DNA of 17,228 nt from JBLNBU01 sp050260215. Its GTDB lineage: Bacteria; Pseudomonadota; Alphaproteobacteria; Rhodospirillales; Magnetospirillaceae. The stretch's first letter is position 1; every line of letters begins with the position of its first letter. Shown here piece by piece: positions 13,097-17,228 of this stretch. The stretch lies in assembly GCA_050260215.1 (NCBI GenBank), contig JBLNBU010000187.1, positions 1 to 17,228 of the forward strand, in the 5' to 3' direction. The notes beneath the pieces are model-generated. The model saw only the letters and a list, made by a program, of their open reading frames with translations. It made no database searches and was not told the origin of the DNA. A program made the translations under genes and the position numbers.

Positions 13097-16000
13097 TCAA
13101 TCGCCGCCGAGGCTGAACAGGGCCGGGTCGCCACCGGCGGCGGACAGGTTGACGGTGGTGCAGCGTTCGGTGGCGAAGCGCAGCAGGGTGTCGGGACCGC
13201 CGGCCTTGGGCCCCGTTCCCGACAGGCCTTCACCGCCGAAGGGCTGGGCGCCGACGGTCGCGCCGATCATGGAGCGGTTGACGTAGGTGTTGCCCACGGC
13301 AAGACGGGACCGCACGGCTGCCACGGTGGCGTCAATGCGGGAATGGATGCCCAGCGTCAAGCCGTAGCCGGTCGCCGCCACCGCATCGACCGCGTCGCCC
13401 AGGTGGTCGGCGTCGAATCGGCAAAGGTGGAGGATGGGGCCGAACACTTCGGCTGCCAGGTCGTCGGGGCGGTCGAGCACGAAGGCCCGCGGGGCGACGA
13501 AGGTGCCGTGGGCGGTCTCGGGCGGCAGGCGGCACTCGAACAGCGGCCGGCCCAGGCGATGGGCGGCCAGGCGGGCCTGCGCCGCCGGATCGATCACCGG
13601 GCCGACGTCGGTGGACGGCAGGCCCGGATCGCCGATGGCCAGTTCACGCGCCGCGCCGTCCAGCATGGCGGTGACCTTGTCCCAAGCTTGCGTCTGGACC
13701 AGGAGCAGCCGCAGCGCCGAGCAGCGCTGACCGGCCGAGCGGAAGGCGCTGTCGACCACGTCGGCGACCACCTGCTCGGGCAGGGCCGACGAGTCGACGA
13801 TCATGGCGTTGACGCCGCCGGTCTCGGCGACCAAGGCGGCGATGGGCCCGTCGCGCCGGGCCAGGCCACGGTTGATGGCGCGCGCGGTGGCGGTCGAGCC
13901 GGTGAAGGCGACGCCGGCCACCTGCGCGTGCCCGACCAGCATTTCCCCCACCGCGGGGCCGCCGGGAACCAGGGACAGCGCGGGGCCCGGGATGCCCGCC
14001 CGGTGCAGCAGACCCACGGCCTCGGCCGCCACCAGGGGCGTCTGCGGGGCGGGCTTGGCCACCACCGCGTTGCCGGCGGCCAGGGCGGCGGCCACCTGCC
14101 CGGTGAAGATGGCCAGCGGGAAGTTCCACGGGCTGATGCAGGCAAAGACGCCGCGGCCGTGCAGGGAAAGCGTGTTGGCCTCGCCGACTACCCCGGGCAG
14201 CGTCCGCGGGGCGAAGCGCCGTCGCGCCTGCGCCGCGTAGTGGCGCAGCAGGTCGACCGCCTCGCGCACCTCGGCGACCGAGTCCACCAGGGTCTTGCCG
14301 GCCTCGCGCACCAGCAGCCCGACCAGGGTGGGCAGGGCCGCCTGGTACAGGTCGGCGGCCCGCTCCAATGCCGCCGCCCTGGCATCGGCACCGGCACGAT
14401 CCCAGGGCTTTTGCGCGTCAACCGCAGCGTTGACAGCGCGGTGGACATCGGCCTCGGTGGCGGGGCGCACATGGCCGACCACGCGGCGCCGGTCGGCGGG
14501 GTCGCGCACCGGCTCGGGGGCGGCGGCCAGGATTTCGTGGCCACCGACCAGGGGGGCGGCGGTCCAGTGGTGCGACAGTGCCGACTCCACCGCCGCCTGG
14601 AGGGCGGCCACCGACGCACCGTCGGCGAAGTCGACGCCGGCCGAGTTGACCCGCTCGGGGGCGAACAGGTCACGCGGCAGCGGGATGCAGGGTTCCGGCT
14701 TCACCGGCAGGGCGGCAAGGGCGGCGACCGGGTCGGCGACAATGCGCGCGGGCGGCACCGCCGCATCGGCCAGCCGGTTGACGAACGAGGTGTTGGCGCC
14801 GTTTTCCAGCAGGCGGCGGACCAGATAGGGCAGCAGTTCCTCGTGGCTGCCCACGGGCGCATAAGTGCGGCAGGGGTGGTCGGGGACCAACTGGGCGTAT
14901 AGCGCCTCGCCCATGCCGTGCAGGCGTTGGAACTCCCAGTCGGTGCGGCCCGCGGCCATGTCGATGACCGCGGCGCAGCTGTAGGCGTTGTGGGTGGCGA
15001 ATTGCGGGTACACCGCCGTACCCGCCGCCAGCAGTGCCCGCGCGCAGGCCAGCCACGAGACGTCGGTGGCAAGCTTGCGGGTGAACACCGGATAGCCGGC
15101 GAGGCCCCGTTCCTGGGCCCGCTTGATCTCGGTGTCCCAATAGGCACCCTTGACCAGGCGCACCATCAGGCGCCGACGCGAGCGGGCCAGCAGCCAGTCG
15201 ACCAGCGCCAGCGCCCGCTTCTGGTAGGCCTGCACCGCCAGCCCGAACCCCTCCCAGCCGTCGAGGCCGGGATCGTCGAGCATGGCGCCGATGGCGGCCA
15301 GGCTGGGTTCCAGGCGGTCTGCCTCCTCGGCGTCGACCGTCAACCCGATGTTGACACCGCGGGCCAGGCGGCACAGTTCGGCCAGCCTGGGCACCAGTTC
15401 GGCGCGCACCCGCTCGATCTGGCTGGGCTCGACCCGCGGATGGATGGCCGAAAGCTTGACCGAGATCCCCGGTCCCTCGACCGGCCCGCGGCCGGCCGAG
15501 GCGGCGCCCACCGCTTCGATGGCCTCGGCATAGGCGTGGAAATGGCGCTCGGCATCGGCTTGGGTCCGCGCCGCCTCGCCCAGCATGTCGAAGGAATGGC
15601 GGAAGCCGCGCCGCTCCTGGCCGCAGGCCCGCTCCAGGGCCTCGGCGATGGTGCGGCCCATGACGAACTGGCGGCCCAGAACCCGCATGGCCTGGGCCAG
15701 CGCCTCGCGCACCACCGGCTCGCCCGCCTTGGCGACCAGGCGCCGCGCCGCGCCCACGGGCCCGTCGGCGGGGGCGTCGACGCGCAACAGCCGTCCGGTC
15801 AGCATCAGCGCCCAGGTCGACGCGTTGACGAAGGCCGACGGGCTGTGGCCCAGATGCCTCTCCCAGTCGGCCGAGCCGATCTTGTCACGGATCAGCCGGT
15901 CGGCGGTGGCGGCGTCGGGGATGCGCAGCAACGCCTCGGCCAGGCACATCAGCACCACGCCCTCACGGCTGGACAGCCGGTACTCGGCCAGCAGGGTGTC

Positions 16001-16177
16001 GAGGTCGCCCAGGCGGGGGCGGTGGGCGCGCACGCCGTCCACCAGGCGCAGTGCGGTGGCCTGGATGCGGGCGGCGGCGTCCTCGGGCAGGCGGGCCAGC
16101 ACGGTCAGCCGTTCGGCGACGGCCGTCTCATCGGCCGGGTTGGCCAGGCGAAGGGAGGAAAGCGTGTCGGCGTCCAT
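13097..16177 (-). CDS. putA: Bifunctional proline dehydrogenase / glutamate-semialdehyde dehydrogenase PutA
   Basis: PutA oxidises proline to glutamate in two steps at the membrane surface, using FAD then NAD+. The 1026-residue protein has the minimal architecture without an N-terminal ribbon-helix-helix domain. It starts with a helical arm, then the proline dehydrogenase barrel (SVKLSAIHPR near 239, VRLVKGAYWD near 339, FATHN near 393). The substrate site is Tyr451 with Arg454/Arg455 in YLVRRLLENGANTSFVNRL. The P5C dehydrogenase domain has SPWNFPLAIF (682-691), AFTGSTATAR, the base Glu785 in ETGGVNAM and the nucleophile Cys819 in GQRCSA. GAQPFGGEGLSGTGPKAGG lies near the C-terminus. The ATG at 16177 is abutted by GAAGGG with no gap, which is unusual, but the N-terminal length fits minimal PutAs. 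Without a DNA-binding domain it cannot self-regulate. Confidence 0.97.
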   Translation of the reverse strand: MDADTLSSLRLANPADETAVAERLTVLARLPEDAAARIQATALRLVDGVRAHRPRLGDLDTLLAEYRLSSREGVVLMCLAEALLRIPDAATADRLIRDKIGSADWERHLGHSPSAFVNASTWALMLTGRLLRVDAPADGPVGAARRLVAKAGEPVVREALAQAMRVLGRQFVMGRTIAEALERACGQERRGFRHSFDMLGEAARTQADAERHFHAYAEAIEAVGAASAGRGPVEGPGISVKLSAIHPRVEPSQIERVRAELVPRLAELCRLARGVNIGLTVDAEEADRLEPSLAAIGAMLDDPGLDGWEGFGLAVQAYQKRALALVDWLLARSRRRLMVRLVKGAYWDTEIKRAQERGLAGYPVFTRKLATDVSWLACARALLAAGTAVYPQFATHNAYSCAAVIDMAAGRTDWEFQRLHGMGEALYAQLVPDHPCRTYAPVGSHEELLPYLVRRLLENGANTSFVNRLADAAVPPARIVADPVAALAALPVKPEPCIPLPRDLFAPERVNSAGVDFADGASVAALQAAVESALSHHWTAAPLVGGHEILAAAPEPVRDPADRRRVVGHVRPATEADVHRAVNAAVDAQKPWDRAGADARAAALERAADLYQAALPTLVGLLVREAGKTLVDSVAEVREAVDLLRHYAAQARRRFAPRTLPGVVGEANTLSLHGRGVFACISPWNFPLAIFTGQVAAALAAGNAVVAKPAPQTPLVAAEAVGLLHRAGIPGPALSLVPGGPAVGEMLVGHAQVAGVAFTGSTATARAINRGLARRDGPIAALVAETGGVNAMIVDSSALPEQVVADVVDSAFRSAGQRCSALRLLLVQTQAWDKVTAMLDGAARELAIGDPGLPSTDVGPVIDPAAQARLAAHRLGRPLFECRLPPETAHGTFVAPRAFVLDRPDDLAAEVFGPILHLCRFDADHLGDAVDAVAATGYGLTLGIHSRIDATVAAVRSRLAVGNTYVNRSMIGATVGAQPFGGEGLSGTGPKAGGPDTLLRFATERCTTVNLSAAGGDPALFSLGGD

Positions 16178-16207
16178 CCCTTCGAGATGCGACCGCCGGC
16201 CCGCAAA

Positions 16208-16234
16208 AGGAAGGGGCCCCGTTTCGGGGCCCCT
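16208..16234 (-). terminator. Intrinsic terminator after the DUF2892 gene
   Basis: A 10-bp perfect stem (AGGGGCCCCG 16212-16221 with 16225-16234) and a 3-base loop is followed on the minus strand by TCCTTTT, a slightly interrupted T tract. It lies 22 bases after the DUF2892 stop and between that gene and putA, so it should limit readthrough into putA. Confidence 0.8.
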
Positions 16235-16255
16235 CCGGACATCACGACCGGGATG

Positions 16256-16441
16256 TTACGACTTGCAGGTCTTGATGCCGAGCGGCAGGTAGGCCGGGCA
16301 CCAGCCGATGGCCGCGGTCAGCAGCGGCACCACGCCGATATAGCCCCACACACCCACGGTGCCGGTGGCGGCCAGGGCGATCAGGGCGATGCCGACGATC
16401 AGGCGAAGGATGCGGTCGATGCCGCCGACGTTCTTGGTCAT
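16256..16441 (-). CDS. DUF2892 / YgaP-type small inner-membrane protein
   Basis: The 61-residue protein matches the DUF2892 family: KNVGGIDRILRLIVG at the N-terminus, then two hydrophobic segments (about 12-28 and 31-47), the conserved GWCPAYLPLGI, and a final KTCKS. Cys48 and Cys59 are the conserved cysteines of the family. In E. coli YgaP this domain is the membrane part fused to a rhodanese; here it stands alone. A role in sulfur or persulfide handling is inferred from that relative only. The ATG at 16441 has GGGGAG at 16453-16458, 11 bases upstream. A Crp/Fnr-family regulator gene lies just upstream on the same strand, and the 101 bases between hold two dyads, suggesting that the regulator controls this gene. 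Confidence 0.9.
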   Translation of the reverse strand: MTKNVGGIDRILRLIVGIALIALAATGTVGVWGYIGVVPLLTAAIGWCPAYLPLGIKTCKS

Positions 16442-16464
16442 GGGTCTTAAGGCTCCCCAAGAGA

Positions 16465-16495
16465 TGGTTGGATCTCGAATGAGCGCATCCAACCA
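16465..16495 (-). promoter_or_regulatory. 9-bp inverted repeat in the leader of the DUF2892 gene
   Basis: TGGTTGGAT (16465-16473) and ATCCAACCA (16487-16495) are perfect inverses around a 13-base spacer. The 3' arm ends 6 bases before the ribosome site at 16453-16458. It can form an RNA hairpin in the leader or serve as an operator near the promoter. Confidence 0.55.
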
Positions 16496-16511
16496 CACCG
16501 CGGGGCCTTTG

Positions 16512-16534
16512 CACTGTGACCAAGTCACACAGTG
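16512..16534 (-). promoter_or_regulatory. Candidate Crp/Fnr-family binding site upstream of the DUF2892 gene
   Basis: Two nearly co-centred dyads overlap here: TGTGAC-CAA-GTCACA (16515-16529) and CACTGTG with CACAGTG (16512-16518 and 16528-16534, 9-base spacer). The core looks like a Crp site, TGTGA...TCACA, but with 5 instead of 6 bases between half sites. It lies 71-93 bases before the DUF2892 ATG and directly after the regulator gene, a fitting place for an activator site. Confidence 0.5.
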
Positions 16535-16542
16535 TCCAATTC

Positions 16543-17211
16543 TCACCTGTCGACCAGGCGCCCCAGCGCGCCGGCGTCGGCGACGACCACCCGGCCGCGG
16601 TGCAGGGCGACCCAGCCGCGGCGCTCGAAGTCCTTCAACTGGCGCGACACCACCTCGCGGGCGGTGCCCAGCTCGACGGCGATTTCCTGGTGGGTGGCGC
16701 GGATCTCGCCCGCGTCGGCGCGACCGGCCAGCCAGGCGGCAAGGCGGACGTCGATGCGCCCGAACGCCACTTCCTCGATCAGCAGCAGCAGTTCCTCGAT
16801 GCGGGTGGCGTAGGCCGAAAAGACAAAGTCGCGGAATTCCTCCGACTGCGCCAGCAGGGTACGGAAGGTGGCCGCCGGCAGCACCAGGGCGGTGACATCG
16901 GTTTCGGCGATCCCTTCGGCCGAATAGCTGTCGTGGGCGATCAGGCAGTTGGTGGTCAGTACGCAGGACTGGCCGCGCTCGACCCGGTAGAGCACGATCT
17001 CGCGGCCGCTCTCCGAGACCTTCTGCACCCGCACCGAGCCCTCGGCCACCAGCACGTAGCTGGCGCATTCGGCGCCGTCCTGGAACAGCACGGTGCCGGC
17101 GGGGATGGCAAGGACGCGGGCCGCCGCATCCAGGGTGCGGGCGGCCTGGGGATCCAGGCGTCCCAGGCGGGGGAAGGCGTCGAGCAGATCGTTGCGCATG
17201 GCGGCCCGCAT
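16543..17211 (-). CDS. Crp/Fnr-family transcriptional regulator
   Basis: The protein has a Crp-type sensor domain (residues ~35-130: LAIPAGTVLFQDGAECASYVL and VQKVSESGREIVLYRV), a dimerisation helix (IEELLLLIEEVAF) and a helix-turn-helix (about 170-194). Its recognition helix reads TAREVVSRQLKDF, with the Glu-x-x-Ser-Arg pattern seen in FNR. It lacks the FNR N-terminal Cys cluster but has Cys83 and Cys89 in GQSCVLTTNC, plus Cys49. The cassette FGE...R..A for cAMP is not seen, so another signal, possibly thiol-based, is likely. The start is uncertain: ATG 17211 (222 residues, GGGG just upstream) or ATG 17199 (218 residues); a TTG at 17226 is also in frame, and the frame is open to the window edge. 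It probably controls the DUF2892 gene downstream. Confidence 0.9.
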   Translation of the reverse strand: MRAAMRNDLLDAFPRLGRLDPQAARTLDAAARVLAIPAGTVLFQDGAECASYVLVAEGSVRVQKVSESGREIVLYRVERGQSCVLTTNCLIAHDSYSAEGIAETDVTALVLPAATFRTLLAQSEEFRDFVFSAYATRIEELLLLIEEVAFGRIDVRLAAWLAGRADAGEIRATHQEIAVELGTAREVVSRQLKDFERRGWVALHRGRVVVADAGALGRLVDR

Positions 17212-17228
17212 TGTGCCCCACGCCAAGG

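Noticed and set aside
13049..16450. Two long open frames antisense to putA (about 13049-14902 and 14918-16450)
   Set aside because: Both are covered by a full-length PutA with all catalytic motifs on the other strand; the products are compositionally biased and unlike any known family.
1..17228. Defence system, prophage, transposon, CRISPR or magnetosome genes
   Set aside because: No direct-repeat arrays, integrase, transposase, nuclease-helicase or mam/mms-like genes were seen in any frame with support.

Overview
This is an ordinary-looking stretch of chromosome from a GC-rich Gram-negative bacterium, most likely an alphaproteobacterium of the Rhodospirillales type (Magnetospirillum/Phaeospirillum-like). 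That placement is inferred from several things together: the pyrG-kdsA-eno gene order, a Kdo (LPS) biosynthesis gene, hopanoid genes of the hpnC/hpnE type, a minimal PutA, an NDUFAF6-like protein and an Fe-type superoxide dismutase. I see no tRNA, rRNA, CRISPR array, insertion sequence, phage gene or integration site.

Layout. Bases 2-3600 (+) are a tight housekeeping operon: the 3' part of pyrG (CTP synthase), kdsA (Kdo-8-phosphate synthase) and eno (enolase), closed by a strong intrinsic terminator. Bases 3706-4760 (+) hold two genes of unknown function, a cytoplasmic coiled-coil protein and a small lipoprotein, separated by a perfect 27-bp palindrome. Bases 4764-9035 (-) carry a cyclic-nucleotide-binding protein, an ALDH7-family aldehyde dehydrogenase (lysine/pipecolate catabolism type) and a methyl-accepting chemotaxis protein. 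Bases 9168-9932 (-) are sodB with its own probable promoter and terminator. Bases 9950-12009 (-) are hpnC and hpnE for squalene/hopanoid synthesis, overlapping by GTGA and without the usual hpnD. Divergent from them, 12097-12927 (+) encodes a degenerate squalene/phytoene-synthase-fold protein resembling the complex I assembly factor NDUFAF6. After a 169-bp gap with two dyads, 13097-16177 (-) is a full-length bifunctional PutA (proline to glutamate). A hairpin terminator separates it from a small DUF2892/YgaP-type membrane protein. The window ends in a Crp/Fnr-family regulator on the same strand, with two dyads between it and the DUF2892 gene.

How the genes fit together. pyrG, kdsA and eno are core nucleotide, envelope and glycolysis functions. 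HpnC and HpnE are two of the three steps from farnesyl-PP to squalene; the first enzyme, HpnD, must lie elsewhere or be replaced. PutA and the ALDH7 enzyme both oxidise amino-acid-derived semialdehydes but are separate units. The Crp/Fnr regulator and DUF2892 protein probably form a small regulatory pair.

I did not find a clearly new multi-gene system. The most worthwhile leads are the broken hpnCDE set next to a catalytically dead relative of the same fold, the Crp/Fnr-DUF2892 unit with its two leader dyads, and the isolated palindrome at 4386-4412. Nearly every long gene has a long antisense open frame, expected at this GC content; these were rejected.
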